64,000 nucleotides of DNA from Phlyctochytrium arcticum (GCA_025602905.1 JAHLKI010000007.1:620001-684000), one strand, 5' to 3'. Shown: positions 42,634-55,465, numbered from the stretch's first letter. The notes: generated by a model from the sequence alone, not told the origin. Numbers and translations are program-made.

Positions 42634-44104
42634 CTGATGCCGCCGACCAGATCATTCGAGACGGCATCGGCTTGTATTCGGATGAAGCGAGCATCGTGGG
42701 GTTCCTAGAAAAAAGCGATGCGGCACTGAAAGCCTGGCCAGACATCCTGGCGGGATCAGCCCAGCTTTGGAAAATCAAGTGGAACAACGGCAAATTTCAA
42801 CGCGAGCAATATCCTACTTCTCTCAAAAACCTCATATTCGGATTGGCCACTATCCACGTAGGCGGCTGCATCAAACAAGCCTGCTTTCCTGCCCGCAAGG
42901 ACAAGGCTTTGCTTTCTTCTATGATGGTTAATGCCCTCACTCACCTCATAATTCGAATAGCACCCGCCACCGAAGGGGGAGTGGTCGCCGTGGTCGATTA
43001 CATGGTCAAATTAAGAGATTTAATAGGAGGTATGCTCCGTATTTTCTGGTCGATGCTGAATTCAGGCGGTTGACTTACTTAAATTCTGGCAGGCCTTGTC
43101 AAGGTACTTAGTCCGAGTCAACCCGCCGGAGAATTTGTCAGAATACTGGACTTCTACTACAACTCGGAATCAAGTACCGTGGACAATGGTATTTATTCAC
43201 TTGTTATGATACTTTGTACTTTTATTTCTGCCGCGACCGGGCAACAACGTTTCGAGGGGGACCTCGAGCGTATTCACGCGCAAATCTTCGATCTCATCTA
43301 CGATTTCGATGTCCCGTCTTCTGAATGTTCGTCGACGAGGGCCCACTCCCTCCTCTCGCGCCTCATCATCGCAAGCACTCGGAACCACCATTCAGAAAAT
43401 GTCGTCCAGCAGCGCCTCATAACAAGATATCAAGAAACCGGGTCCCGCAACGCCAACAAAAAGATCCTCAGACCTCTCGTGGACAACTGGCAGCAAACGT
43501 GGGACGGCGTCCGAGCCTTCCACACTGCCGCCCCGTACCTGCTAGCCGGGGTTTTTGGTCAATGGAACCATTCTTCTCCCGGTGTGCGGAACGGTGTCTT
43601 TGGCGACATCGAGACGCTCTTTCCCATTCCTCCTCGTGGAGCACAGCACATTCGTTCTTTGATGGTGGCATACCCGTCAGAGCCGTTCCCACTCGCGTCG
43701 TGGACACCCGTCGAAGATTTCTAGGTAGCGTCCAGAATGACGGATATTCGCATCGTTCTATTGTTCTTGCGCTCTTTTACAGGTCATCTCTGTATTTCTT
43801 TATTTTTATGTAGAACACTTCTTGTCTTTTTTATTATCATCTTTGTAGTATTTCTTTTGTACGTATGCATGAACAGAGATCGTTTCCCACAATCAATTGG
43901 ATACCTAGTAGTGGCTACCCCCCAGCAAAAAGTACCCCCACCATGGCACTACTTTCTAATTTGGGACCCTTCATTCATGAACTTTTGGGATGAAGAATGG
44001 ACTGCTGGACTGGGAGATGAATCATTGATGAATCATTATGAATCATTTATAAGCACTTCATCACGGTTCATAAATGAAGTTCATCTGTGCCATAGTGTAT
44101 ACTA

Positions 44105-44409
44105 CAGCTTGTTCCAAAATGTCAGGAAACCACGTGACTTTTGAGGGCCTTGCCAGTTGGTGTCCGAACAGTGGTGTTCAGGGCTTCAGCGAGCAAAGCA
44201 CCACAACCGTTGGGATGTTCGCCGCACCTCCTGCCATTGTCAGTTCGTCGCAGTCCAACAATGGTAATACTCGTGCTTTTGTCAGTGGCGATTTTGGGCA
44301 TGTTGGGCAATTTTAATTGTTTACGATCTGAATCCCAGCCCTGAACACCACTGTTCGGACACCCAACTGGCAAAGTCACGTGGGTTTCCTGACATTTTGG
44401 AACAAGCTG
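44105..44409 (+). mobile_element. Tc1/mariner-like MITE
   Basis: A 305-bp non-coding element with inverted ends of about 70 bp (start CAGCTTGTTCCAAAATG; the right end is its reverse complement with a few mismatches and one small indel) flanked by TA on both sides (44103-44104, 44410-44411). This is the signature of a short non-autonomous Tc1/mariner-type element. Its left end is only seven bases from the end of the CACTA-type element. Confidence 0.9.
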
Positions 44410-44860
44410 TACTAGTGTTTCGCGGCTTTCGCTGCCAATTTCCAGCAAACCAAAAAACTCCAGAATTGTAAGGCCAACCCTATTGTTTTTCACAACAGCT
44501 TGATCACTTGTTGTACGGTGTCATCTACTGTCTACTCCCTTATTGTCCTTGGGAACGTACTATCAACCTAACGTGCGTATCGTCGTCAATCACCATCACC
44601 TGAAACGGATTTGCGCGACGCGGCTATATTACCGTCTCCAGGACGCCGACTATAAACCCAAGTTCAAGATTGCAGAGTCAAGCAGAGGTAAAGAGCGATT
44701 TCTCGACGAGAGTGACAGAAAGCTGATGATTGGCACATTTCAATCTTTTCAAAAAGGCATTTGACCACAAGATAGTTCTCCACAACCTGCGATTGCATCA
44801 TCGGCAAACGTTGCATCCGCCCCATCAACTTTTGATCTTCCTTGATTCCACCCTGCCGTC
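44410..44860. other. Spacer and promoter region of the Mo25 gene
   Basis: An open stretch at 44543-44764 (KRICATRLYYRLQDADYKP) has no recognisable domain and no clear splice signals, so it is not called. The segment before 44861 probably contains the Mo25 promoter. Confidence 0.4.
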
Positions 44861-46428
44861 ATGAGCTTTCTATTCAAAGCAAGACCACGAACCCCTGCTG
44901 AGCTGGTCCGGGGAACAAAAGAATCAGTTCTCAAATTGGACACGGGAGATCGAAAAAAGGTGAGCAAGAGAATTTCTGTCCATTTGAAGATCACAAGTTG
45001 CGTAACTAGTGATTTTGAAACGCCAGTTGTCTCACCAATGTGCATGCTAACCAATCTTGCGCGTGGGATAGGCAAATGAAGAAATCTCCAAAAATTTGAT
45101 TGCGATGAAGACCATTCTGTACGGTGATGGGGGTGGGTACAGGCACATGCAAGGCCTTACGTTGTTTGCTTTACGCCCTGATGTTAACATTTTAATCAAA
45201 CAGAAAGCGAACCAGTACCAGAACAAGTTGCCCAGCTCTCTCAGGAAGTGTACAATAACGACATGCTGCCGTCATTAGTACAAAACATTAGCAAGTTTGA
45301 ATTCGAGGTGTGTGAGTGGTGTCTTTACTGGGAATATATAGTTTTCCAACCCGCGCAAAAGGCAAAGAAGGATGTTGCGCAGATATTCAACAACTTACTC
45401 CGACGACAAATCGGCACTCGTTTCCCTACGTCAGAGTATATTGGCACAAAAGAGGAAATTCTGGTTACACTCATAAAAGGGTAGATAGCTTTCGGGTATA
45501 CCCTCTATGCAACTCGAGAGCCCTGTTGACGCTTTTACCATAGTTATGAGAACCAGGAGATTGCTTTGAATTGTGGAATGATCCTCCGCGAGTGCATAAG
45601 ACATGAATCCCTGGCAAAGTCGATACTGGAGGGACCACATTTCTGGAAGTTTTTTGACTACGTTGAACTCTCTACTTTCGATGTTGCTTCGGATGCCTTT
45701 GCGACCTTCAAGGTTCGCTTGTCTTTAAACTCGGCCCATCATTCATCATCCAACTGATCAATGATCAGGATTTGTTGACAAAACATAAACCACTTGTTGC
45801 AGAATTCTTGGTCAACAACTACGAAGCAGTATGTTGGCCCTTATCCCGGCATATTTTTTCCCACGGACTGATTATCTGAACAGTTCTTTGACAAATACAC
45901 TGCGCTTCTGAACTCAAGCAACTACGTCACGAAAAGGCAGTCCCTGAAGGTAAGAGCAAAATCACCGCAAGCGTATTTTTCAGCCACGTTTTAACACGAT
46001 TGTATAGTTGCTTGGCGAACTACTTCTCGACCGAACCAACTTTACCATCATGACCCGATACATTAGCAATGCGGAAAATCTCAAGCTAATGATGAACCTA
46101 CTACGCGACAAGAGTCGAAATATCCAGTTTGAAGCCTTTCATGTCTTCAAGGTGAAACTTAATGCTGTGAGCATTAAAGCCTTCGGTGTAACTAATCTGC
46201 GTCTGAGCACAGGTTTTCGTTGCAAATCCGAACAAGGCAAAGACAATTCTCGACATTTTGCAGAAGAACCGCGACAAATTGATCACATTCCTCACTAATT
46301 TCCATAATGATCGATCAGGTATGCTTACAGTCGTTATGTATCGAAGTGTCATCTAATTGTCCCCTTAAGACGATGAGCAATTCAATGATGAAAAGGCATT
46401 TTTGATCAAGCAAATTCAGGAGTTGTGA
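44861..46428 (+). CDS. HYM1: Mo25/Cab39-family scaffold protein (Hym1)
   Basis: Mo25 binds germinal-centre/STE20-type kinases; in fungi Hym1/Pmo25 acts in the RAM/MOR morphogenesis network. I assemble about ten short exons from ATG 44861 ([19 protein letters not shown]) to TGA 46428 with GT-AG introns of roughly 50-85 bp. Conserved blocks in order: [170 protein letters not shown], [27 protein letters not shown]. Assembled length is close to the 340 residues usual for the family. No lesion is seen. Confidence 0.93.
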
Positions 46429-47032
46429 TTTGGGATACTTCCGCAGATAGAATACGACAACTCTTTCAACAGAATCGGGCGTTCCGCGTCCCGATCTCCA
46501 GGCGGAATGCAAATGGCATTGACGTATGTTGAGAGGGGTTTCAGAGAGCGAGTGGCGAGTGTATCTCTGGCGTAGATCGTCTTCGTCCGTCTGCTTTCTC
46601 ATTTGTAAATTTTTCCTGCCACTTGGCAACTGCTTCGATCATCTTTCTCTGTGCATAATATAGATTAAACGCATCTCCAATTTTCCAATTTGGACCACGA
46701 GGACAGGCCGCCCAGAGGCCGCCGTCCGTACTGTTTGCCTGTGGTTGGTCATAGATGTGTGTTGGAGCGCCACGCGGTCCTGGCGGTCTCGCTGGTGCAG
46801 CGGGGTGCTCTCTTGGGAAATTAGAGCAAGCAAATCCTGAGGAGCATCTACTAGGTTTCGAGCAGTATATCTTCAGAAAGTCTTAGAGGTGACATACTGC
46901 ACTCCGGGTTCCCAAATTTGATATTCGGGCCGCGTATCGGGTGGTTCTGCAGATTGTGAAGATCACCGTGCGCGTACTGTCGCTACAGACAGCTCTCTCT
47001 GGATCTCTGGAAAGCGTAACGAGAGCTTTACG
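46429..47032. other. Intergenic region between Mo25 and Trs120 genes
   Basis: Only short frames without domains. It should hold the Mo25 terminator and the Trs120 promoter. Confidence 0.4.
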
Positions 47033-50000
47033 ATGCTACCCGATGATCCACTACACCTACTGAAGTCATGTCGTGTGAGGGTCCTCCTCGTCCCGATTCA
47101 TCCCATTCGACAGGATACGTTTCAGAGCTATGTTGATGTGATCTCACAGTTTAGTGTCGTGTCAATGACAGACCTCACCCCGCCGGATCTCAGTCGATCA
47201 ACATGTAAGTTTTAATCGGATAAATGCGCTATGTCAAGGCTGCGTTGGTTGGTACTGAGCGCGGGGTCTCTAATCAATACATGTAGCAAAGTATACCGAG
47301 CAAATGTATCATCATGAAGGGTATATGCACATCAACTACGCAACATCTTATAACAAGGAGCACTTGCCCCTGGAGGAATTTCAACTTCATAGACAAGTCA
47401 TGGCGGTAAGCAGCAGTGAAAGCGCTTATGTGGACATTGAACTGAACCGGAACAGGTCATTGGCATTATGCATTGTCAAGAAGTGGATAGTATTGGGGAA
47501 GGGTACAAACGTTTTCAGAACATTTTGACCAGAGTAAGCTGCTGCGCTGGCCGTATTGTGATGTTACACTGACTGATCATCGACCCCAGTACCCAAACGT
47601 CCTGGTATCAAGGTGTTTTGCGTTTGAACCAACCGAACAACAGGCGGATGATACGCGTGGATGTATCATGATACCCGACGACTCAAAAAAGCTCTCATTT
47701 TACTTGATGACGCAAATCAATGATCTCGCCAATGAACTCGTTACCGCTTTTGGAAATCAAGCAGCCCAATATGAAAAACGACCAATGATTAGTGGACCGC
47801 TGCTCCACTCTCCCCTCACTCCAGCACCCTTGACCAATCAGCTATCAATGTCGCCTGCCCTTGGCACTCCAACTCCATACAGCCCATCTTTGCAAATGGT
47901 ACAATCATCTGCATCATTAGCCCAAATGGGAGCACCATCTCCTTCTCCTTCACCACTACCAGGCACAATGCGTGAGGCGTCCATGGCGACCTTGGCAACT
48001 CAGGACTCAACTGTATCAATACTGGGCAATCTGTTTGCCCCAGATAAGACAAAGAAACGTACTCCAAGCCGAGCCCAGAAGCTGGTCGGGGATTTGTTTT
48101 TACTAGCCGGCCGACTTGACTTGGCAATTAGTAGGTGGGGAATTTGGCCTAACTCCTACTTTGCACTTCGGAGTTGAGACTGACACCTTGTCCCTTTCTC
48201 TTTCACTCAGTTACTCTGCGGCCATCGAAGCGATGAAGGCTACTGCCGACTATCAGTGGCTGGGCGCCGCTATGGAAGCGTATTACTGCGCACTGATCCT
48301 CTCTCTTTTGCCCAAGACGGGTGTTTGGGTAGGTTGCGGATGATCAACTGACTGCCCGTGTTAACGCCGGTCTGATTCAGCCATCAGATACGAATGGCTC
48401 AGATACGCCCATGAACGACGATGCCGGACCGCTTCGGCTACGAACACTTCAAACCCCTACTTACGATGACGTGTTTACTGCAGCAACATCCCACCCACAA
48501 TTCCGCATGCTTATTTGCGATATTCCAGAGCGCTATCGAGAAATAACGTCCTACTATGAGAGAGCGTTTCAGACGGGCCAACCAGGCTTTTACCCGCTTC
48601 TGCAGATCAAAGCGTGTGTGGATTTGGCAAAGTTTTTGAGTGCAATGTGGCACTGCCGATTTAATGGGCCGGTGACGAATGGGGCAGGTGTGATGCTCAC
48701 TCACACTGAAAGCAAAGGAATTGCAGATATTGCGTCGAACATAGGGCTGACAAGCACCAGTGCAAGGTCAGGAACAGCCGCTGGCCAAACGACTAGCGCA
48801 GGTGCGGCTACAGACAAAGATCGCATTATACTTCACGGAGGGCTTGGCACCTCACGGGTCGATGTATCTACGTGGATTATGAAGGGTTGGGCTTCCGGCA
48901 TCGAATACTTGACTATGGCGGACCAAATAAACTGCGTGGCAGGAATGGCGGCGGCCTATGGTCAGGTTGGGTATCGGAAGAAGCATGCCTTCTTCTTGCG
49001 TCAGACAGGATTACTTCTGCTTGCAAACCTTCGAGCAACCCGGAAGGCTAGGGAGGCGGAAATGTCTATGCAGCATCAGACTACTGAGGATAGGGGAAGA
49101 ATGATTTTGGATGCCGCGGAAGCAAACGGCGTCTTAGATTGCATCAAGAAAGTTTGCGAGGCTTTTGGCGTACCAGGTTAGTCCCACAACCCCCATAAAA
49201 TAGGACCTTTACGGAATCATTCTCAACCTCTTTTCAGCATCCAACCCCAGCCAATCCTCTGGCGACGCTGCTCTGAATGAAAATACCGCCACTAGTAGCC
49301 TCGAGGGATTTAATCTTGATGATGAAGAGGAAGATCAATGGTTGGACATGTACTTTGACGAGACTGATCTCGATGCCGAAGAACTGGGAAGTAAAGATCA
49401 GCTCTATCAGGCAATGATTAACCGCAAACGCATTCCGCTTTCGCGCTTGAGATATGGTTGGCCAGAGTTACAAGTCGATGTGATCAAGGAGTGCATGGAC
49501 GTTGCCGAAATTGTAGACGGTACGGCATCAAGTTGACGATAAATTTATGATTGCATTTTCTCATATTAAGGCATCAGCTATCGCAACATTCATAACGTAC
49601 GGGATTCGGCTGCTGCAACGATCGCACAAAATATTGTCCGAGCAGGAGCAGTCAGAGATTGCAGAAGCCTTGATGTCTGTCGCGAGCCGCGGCCGGACTA
49701 TCCTGGGCAAGAGTCAACCTTCCAATAAAGGTCCCCCTGACATTGGCAGTGTTAACGATCTTCGCGCCAAATTGCCTCAAGCTGTATCGTCAGCAAGCTT
49801 GGTGTCCGGAGTATGTAGAGTTCCCACGCTACGGCGCCTGCGAATCGTCCGACAAGTAGCTACAGTTGTTCCTCTACCGCATCCGCGATCTTCCCTTAGT
49901 GGCACCGCAACAGCTGAAGTAAAGGCCGCGGATCCGTTCTTGTATAATCCTTTTGCTTCGCGCGCGGCTGCTTCCGCTAAAGGGAAGGGAAAGGAAATGG

Positions 50001-52775
50001 GACAGGATGTCATCTTGGTGGTTAATGAGCCGGCGTATTTTGATCTGACATTGGCCAACCCATTTGCCTTTGACCTGGAATTGCAGAGTCTGACGATCTT
50101 CACATCAGGTATACCGTTCAAGCCGGTTCCTGTTACCATCGTAATTCCTGCCGAAAGCCGTGCATTCAGCGTGCGCCTCTCGGGGACACCGCAAGAAGCT
50201 GGTACCCTCAATGTTCGCGGATGCAAAGTTCGCATGTTTGGGGGCGTTGTGGAAGAAGAAGTTCTCCCCTTACTTCGATTACAACAGGATCCCCGAAAGC
50301 GTACTAAAGAAGGTACTCGACGTCGGCAGGACGAACGCGATCGGTTTGGCAAGCGGAATTTGGACTTTGGTGGCGCAGATCTTACTACAAACGGGCCTCC
50401 TAGCGCCGGAATATTGCTTGCCGATGAGCTGAACAAAGCAGCTGCCAATTGGTCGGTGCCGATCAAGGTCATTCCTCCTCAACCACTGGTGCAAGTAGTG
50501 CGGAAAGGGGCGTCGGCCCCGGGACCAATGATGCTTTTTGAAGGCGAACGGTGAGTATACCATATTTCTCGGAGGTAAAGATACTTCTCTGATCTATTTC
50601 CAGCACCAATTTTGTGCTTCAAATAGAGAACATTGGAACAACCCCTGTTGACTTCTTTACACTTGGGTTTGCCGAAACATATGAGTCCGACGTCACAGGA
50701 TCGCCCCCTGCGGCCGTGGAGCTGATGTCTCCTATAAGTCCTGCGCGAGAGCAGGCCGCTGCTGCTGTTGAAGACCTGGAGGATGTCTACGAGCGTGACG
50801 TACATACCCGTAGTCTGCGCGTGTTTTGGGTAGAACACTTTGGGGGAAATAGCACTGACGAGAGCAATGCCGTCGAAAAGACGAAGATTGGGCCAAAAAT
50901 CGGGGATGCTGTCGTAGAACGGATACCTTTGAATCTGGCTCCCGGTCAGAATACCATGATTACAGTTGGAACCTTTGGCAAGCGCGGAAGGTAGGTCAAT
51001 AGTCTTCCTTCATTTTCTCCCGTGCTCTCGTGCTAATGAACAATTTAGCACTGGCGGAACGATAAAGATCGATTACGGATATGTCTTCGAGAACGAGCAT
51101 GAGATAACCAACTCTACTACTGTAGTAGAGGAAGTGGTGGAGCAGACCTCGTCGAACGAGTTGCCCGTACTCGAACCACAGGGAAGCGATGGGCAACTCT
51201 CTTCGCCAGAGAAAACCACTACCATGACAAAGTCAGAAAAACCCCAAATCAAGGAAAACACGGATCAATTTTTTTACACCAGACAAATATCTATACCCAT
51301 TCTAATCACCGTGCAAGCCGGACTGCAACCCGTCAACATGGACATTTTGCTACTAGACGATAGCTCCGTTAATTCCCTTCCTGACATGTCTTTCTCTGGA
51401 GAGCCTGAAGGGGCTTTTGGGAAAGACACGCAAAGAAATCTTAGTGTGGAGGAAATGACACTCGATGTTGATCATGCTCTGCGATCTCAATCGGCAAACA
51501 CCATGGCTGATGGAGAACTCGTAGACGGATTTGGCGATCGTTCCCATGAGTTTTGTCTTTTCACATTTGATCTGCGAAACGTTTGGCGGAGCCCTTTCGA
51601 AATCCGTTTTGAGGTTTTCGATGATGACGACTCTCTTCGACCTACGTATACCACGAAGACTGTTATTCATGCGGGAATGACCAAGCGAATCCTACTGCCA
51701 ATCAAGCGTCTTAATTTGCCTTCATCTGTAACGAAGCATCCCATTCCACAACCAGAATGGAAACAGTTTGTCGTTGGAAAGACAAAGAAGTTGACGCCTG
51801 CACAAGAGCGCGAAAGACGAACATTGTTCTGGTACCGGGAGGCGCTGGTTGGCGGCGTGGATTTTGGGCCCAAAAAGGATTCCCCCAATCCAAACACAGC
51901 ACCACACACTCTGTCTTCGATACCTACCATTTTTCGCCCAGGTCGAATCGTCGCAACCTGGTTTTATTCGCGGGCCCGAATGGGATCGCTGTCGCTTAGG
52001 AACCTGAAGCTTCGACGCACGTTACTGGGAATACTAAAAAAAGAGGAAGTTCGCATTGATGTCCGGGTTTTGCCTTTTGACAAATCTAGTACCGAAACAA
52101 ATGGAGGACCGGGAGCGTCAAGCAGCAAAACGATTGTCAAGAAGGGAAAGGATAAGTTTGTAGTCGGTCTGTGGGAGTCACTCATTATTGAGTGGAGTGT
52201 CTGCAACTCTAAAGGTATCATATTATCCTGTCTCTTTTCTTGCGATGTTCTTACATTTACTCATCCACGTAGATCGACCATTCCAACCTCTACTGAGAAT
52301 TCTGCCCACCCCCGACCCTCCTCCACAAATTGCCTCCGTGGCGCTTTCCACTCCATCCGTCGTCACATCCTCCCTCCAATCACTTCATCATTTCCCAAAT
52401 GCTCTTCCCAAACATACGCTTGACAGTAGCGATTCCTTTCACTCACTGGTTAACAACATACTGGTCGGCGGCGCACTTCAAACTCCTCTCACCGTGCTTG
52501 AGCCAAGTGGTGGACGCACAACGTACAGGCTCCCGATAGTTACGACAGGCACGGGAAAAGTGCGCTTGTTATGGCATATTGAGGACATCACCCGAGGAAG
52601 TGATTTGGGACCTTCAGTTGTGCAGACGAGAAAAGCCATTGACCAATCTGCTGATAAATCACAGAAGCCAAAAGTGAAGCAGCCGCCTGTACCTCCACTG
52701 CATCAGGCCATGATTGAGGCCTGGGAAGAAGAAATATATTCTGGGGGTGATGGAATTTTGCTGGAAATACAGTGA
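47033..52775 (+). CDS. TRS120: TRAPPII complex subunit Trs120 (TRAPPC9/NIBP family)
   Basis: Trs120 is a large subunit of the TRAPPII complex, a GEF for Ypt31/Rab11 in late-Golgi traffic. From ATG 47033 the first exon gives the family start (CRVRVLLVPIHPIRQDTFQSY). Later exons give INYATSYNKEHLPLEEFQLH, a low-complexity Ser/Pro/Met-rich insert (~47800-47990), KLVGDLFLLAGRLDLAI, DYQWLGAAMEAYYCALIL, RYREITSYYERAFQ, YPLLQIKACVDLAKFL, then a beta-rich half (DPFLYNPFASRAA; PAYFDLTLANPFAFDLELQS; FVLQIENIGTTPVDFFTLGF; FRPGRIVATWFY) and the end at 52775. Introns are GT-AG and short; I count about twelve exons but did not fix every boundary. The gene has no visible lesion. It converges on CNOT11. Confidence 0.92.
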
Positions 52776-52904
52776 TGACGTGATTTTCGGCAAGCTTTGG
52801 TTCCGTACAGTTTTCTCAACGGTGCGGGCTTAAAATTAGATGCAGCTAAGCGCAGTTGACGAATTTGAGATATTCTAAAACTATCTGACGACAGCTTTAT
52901 GCTG

Positions 52905-54583
52905 CTAAGTTTGCTCTCCTCCCTCATTCTCCTTCTTTAAGAGCCGGAAAAGACCAGCCGCCTCTCGGATCCTTGAGAATTGTATACAGAATGCTTGAAT
53001 CTCGACAAAGAAGTCGGGTATAGATATAGTTTTCTGACGAATTAAAGATTGTAGAAAAACGCACACCTACGACGAAAATTAGTTTGTGTAGTTTTTGAAC
53101 CGAAAGACGAGCAAAACATTACCAGCCTAACTTGGCGGTTTTGCATGTACCGATCCTTTATACCTTCACATGTCGCTATACAGTGAATAATGTACATGTG
53201 CAGGAACTCTGGAGGTAATGGGCTGGTGACTGTGGTTGCGAGTCGATTGACTACTTCTAAGGAATGGAGAGACATTGTGATGGTCACAAAGATCTTGAGA
53301 AATCTGAGAGTCCCCAGGTTATAATGTGTTCTGTCGCACCAACGTCTACACACTTACTCTTGCTGACGGGGCGTATTCATCAGAATAAGCAAGGCGGCAA
53401 CCGCTATGCTGAGATTCTTTTCCACTAGATCGGGAAGGTGTGAAGGTTGTATGTTGCAAACATCCAGTAGTGCCGGTTCATTCGAAAGGGAGGATACAAC
53501 AACCTGAGCAAATGGTTTGGAATTTAGCAAAAGCCGACCGTGACAGAACCACGGAGCAGACCAATATCTTACATGCTGTTGTGCGTGGGAAAGAGAACCC
53601 TTCAGAGCAAGCGAGAACAAGCGCTGGACCTGATCTTTACTTGCGATATCTGGTCCGATGCTATAATCCCATTGTATTTGGTGTATTATTTCCGGTGGAC
53701 TGAGCCAGATCATCTATTGTATAATAGTCTCAAAATCCATTTGCAAAATATCAAGAAAAATGACTTACCTCATCTGGTCTAGGGGGAAGTATGGGAGGGG
53801 AAGGTGTGAATAATGGAGGGTTGAGAAAGAACTGCCCTTCTGAATCTGTCAGAATTCTGAAAAGTTCTTTGGATGCATCTTTGGCTTCCTCAAGGGTAGG
53901 ATCCTCCAACCTAGATGTCGCCGACTTTTCACTTGAGATCGTCGACAAACTTGGGATAATTGAGGAATGACCCAAGATCCTTGCGTCTTCTTTGCATTTG
54001 TCCAGGGCTGAAAGGGCCTCGGTACTGGTTGTAATACTTTGAAGATGTGATGAATTAAGGGAAACAAGCAGGGTTTGAGCTGTCGTCCCAGCGAATTCTT
54101 GAATGGCACCGCGCAAATCGAGCAGCAGTCTAATAGCAATATAGCGCTCTGCGTCCGTAATAGCAAGCATGCTACTCTGAGCAAATGTTAAGGTGGATGT
54201 TCGAGGGTCTGGCGAGACAAAGTCCAAGAAGGAGGCCGTGTATGGGTCATTGGGACTGTCCAAAGTGGTGGAGATATCCGCCAGTATAAATAATGCACTA
54301 ATCCGTAGCTGCGGCTACATCGGCAGTTAATGGTAAGAAAGGTTGAACTTTATAGAGGTATAAATACCAGAGGCAAAAGAACTTTCTGAGAAAGCAGAAT
54401 TGTCAATGACACAGCTATACTCGTCAACTTTTCACGTTCGCCAGCTGCAGCCGTTCGGAAGCTCAACGCTTTTGCTTCAAGTGTCGTAGTCTCTCGAGCT
54501 AGTATATCATACAGCCGGTCCAACTCTGGGCCTGAGATCATGTTGACTTGACTATGCTCCACGGCGTAATGCTCTGCAGGCAC
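52905..54583 (-). CDS. CNOT11: CCR4-NOT complex subunit CNOT11
   Basis: CNOT11 binds CNOT10 and the NOT1 N-terminus and is part of the mRNA deadenylase complex; it is known from animals and many other eukaryotes but absent from yeast. From ATG 54583 ([15 protein letters not shown]) the exons give [50 protein letters not shown] (in parts), [44 protein letters not shown], [31 protein letters not shown], then near the end [18 protein letters not shown]. The C-terminal words are almost identical to the animal protein. Introns are GT-AG (for example donor at 54367). The stop is TAG at 52905-52907. It converges on Trs120 and is divergent from the RasGEF gene. Confidence 0.9.
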
Positions 54584-55465
54584 TGACTTCCTTCATGGGT
54601 GGTAGTACCCTCCTCAGCGAAGGCACGGCTGTGAGCTGGAAATTCGGGAAGAATCAGGTAGGCGGTTTTGGATTTCAAAAGACCAGGTGTAGTTCCGGAA
54701 ATAAATTAGGAAGTGGTAGTGCTCGAGTGAAGTGAATGCAAGTTTCGCTATACATTCGCCTTTCGCAGATCAGCGACGCAATTCTCAACCTTGGTCGTTG
54801 TTTCTGAACCCTAGCCTCTTCCCGTCCTCTCTCTCCTCTGTCTCTCCCTGACCTCTCCATATGATTCGTGGCATGTCGGTTGCAGGCGAGTTGCTGTTCC
54901 CAGAAATATCAACAGCTAAATTAAATTTATACTCATTGATTCCGATATGTAAGGTTGGCAGAGGTTTGCTATGCCTCAATCCGAGGCTAGAATGGAGAGT
55001 TTAGTTGGACCATAACTAGCTTCCCACGCCGGACTGTGGGAAAAAATCACCATCAGGTAATGAAGCGATCTAAGTTCGTTTGGCAATACATTTTGACTCT
55101 TGTATTCTCGACCCGCTTGGAAAAAATTTTTTAATCGCAACTTTATGTCCAACTTTAAAGAAGCGTAAAGTTTGTCATGTTTTAGGTCTTGGATGAGGAA
55201 TTTTTCCTGCCGGGGCAATTTTTTTTTGCGTAATCTTTCATGTATGGTACGAATTGCAGGAACAGTACTTGAGAAAAGGTGATATTAGTTCTGCCCAGTT
55301 ACATGACTTGACACTACAATATCCGGGCAACCTCATCGTAATCACCTAGTAAGACGGAGTTCAGGGTCTTGAGGGTCTGCTACGGTCACAGCGCCGGTGT
55401 TCCATTTTAACATTTATCTGTGATTATATACCTCGTAGCGTTTTAGTTGGTGCATTCGTAGCAGC
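54584..55465. promoter_or_regulatory. Shared upstream region of divergent CNOT11 and RasGEF genes
   Basis: About 880 bp between divergent start codons. It contains A/T-rich patches and no supported gene. It presumably contains both promoters; no specific element can be named. Confidence 0.4.

Larger units (their letters stand above)
38749..43724 (+). pseudogene. Accessory gene of the CACTA-type element, split by MULE-2
   Basis: The left part runs from ATG 38749 to the MULE target site. The right part resumes directly after the second target copy (42643) in the same reading frame and continues through a 63-bp GT-AG intron (43030-43092) to the stop at 43724. The pieces sum to exactly 792 codons, so the gene had no other lesion when the MULE inserted. 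The N-terminal half has an amphipathic segment (QFREDLLFDLKDLFREQVED), a mostly helical block around residues 125-225 (ARDFLTHIPNFSC, KDYSFLDDVYNKYSQRF), and a Pro/Ser/Gln-rich basic region with a tandem 'HQDQDLIQTP' repeat. The C-terminal half includes GGVVAVVDYMVKLRDLIGG and FDLIYDFDV. I recognise no family. Its place suggests a TnpA-like DNA-binding helper. Confidence 0.7.
34802..44097 (+). mobile_element. CACTA-type (EnSpm-like) DNA transposon, interrupted by a MULE
   Basis: A 9296-bp element whose ends begin CACTATGGCACAGATG and match as perfect inverted repeats for 32 bp (34802-34833 and 44066-44097). Both flanks are TATA (34798-34801 and 44098-44101). Because TATA is palindromic, the target duplication may be TA or TATA; the 3-bp duplication of plant CACTA elements does not fit. 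It carries a Tnp2-like transposase (35253-37991) and an accessory gene (38749-43724), as CACTA elements often encode two proteins. Without the nested MULE and its extra target copy it would be about 6.8 kb. Left subterminal repeats support the class. Confidence 0.88.

Noticed and set aside
44543..44764. 74-codon frame upstream of the Mo25 gene
   Set aside because: No recognisable domain, no clear splice sites and immediate proximity to transposon insertions.
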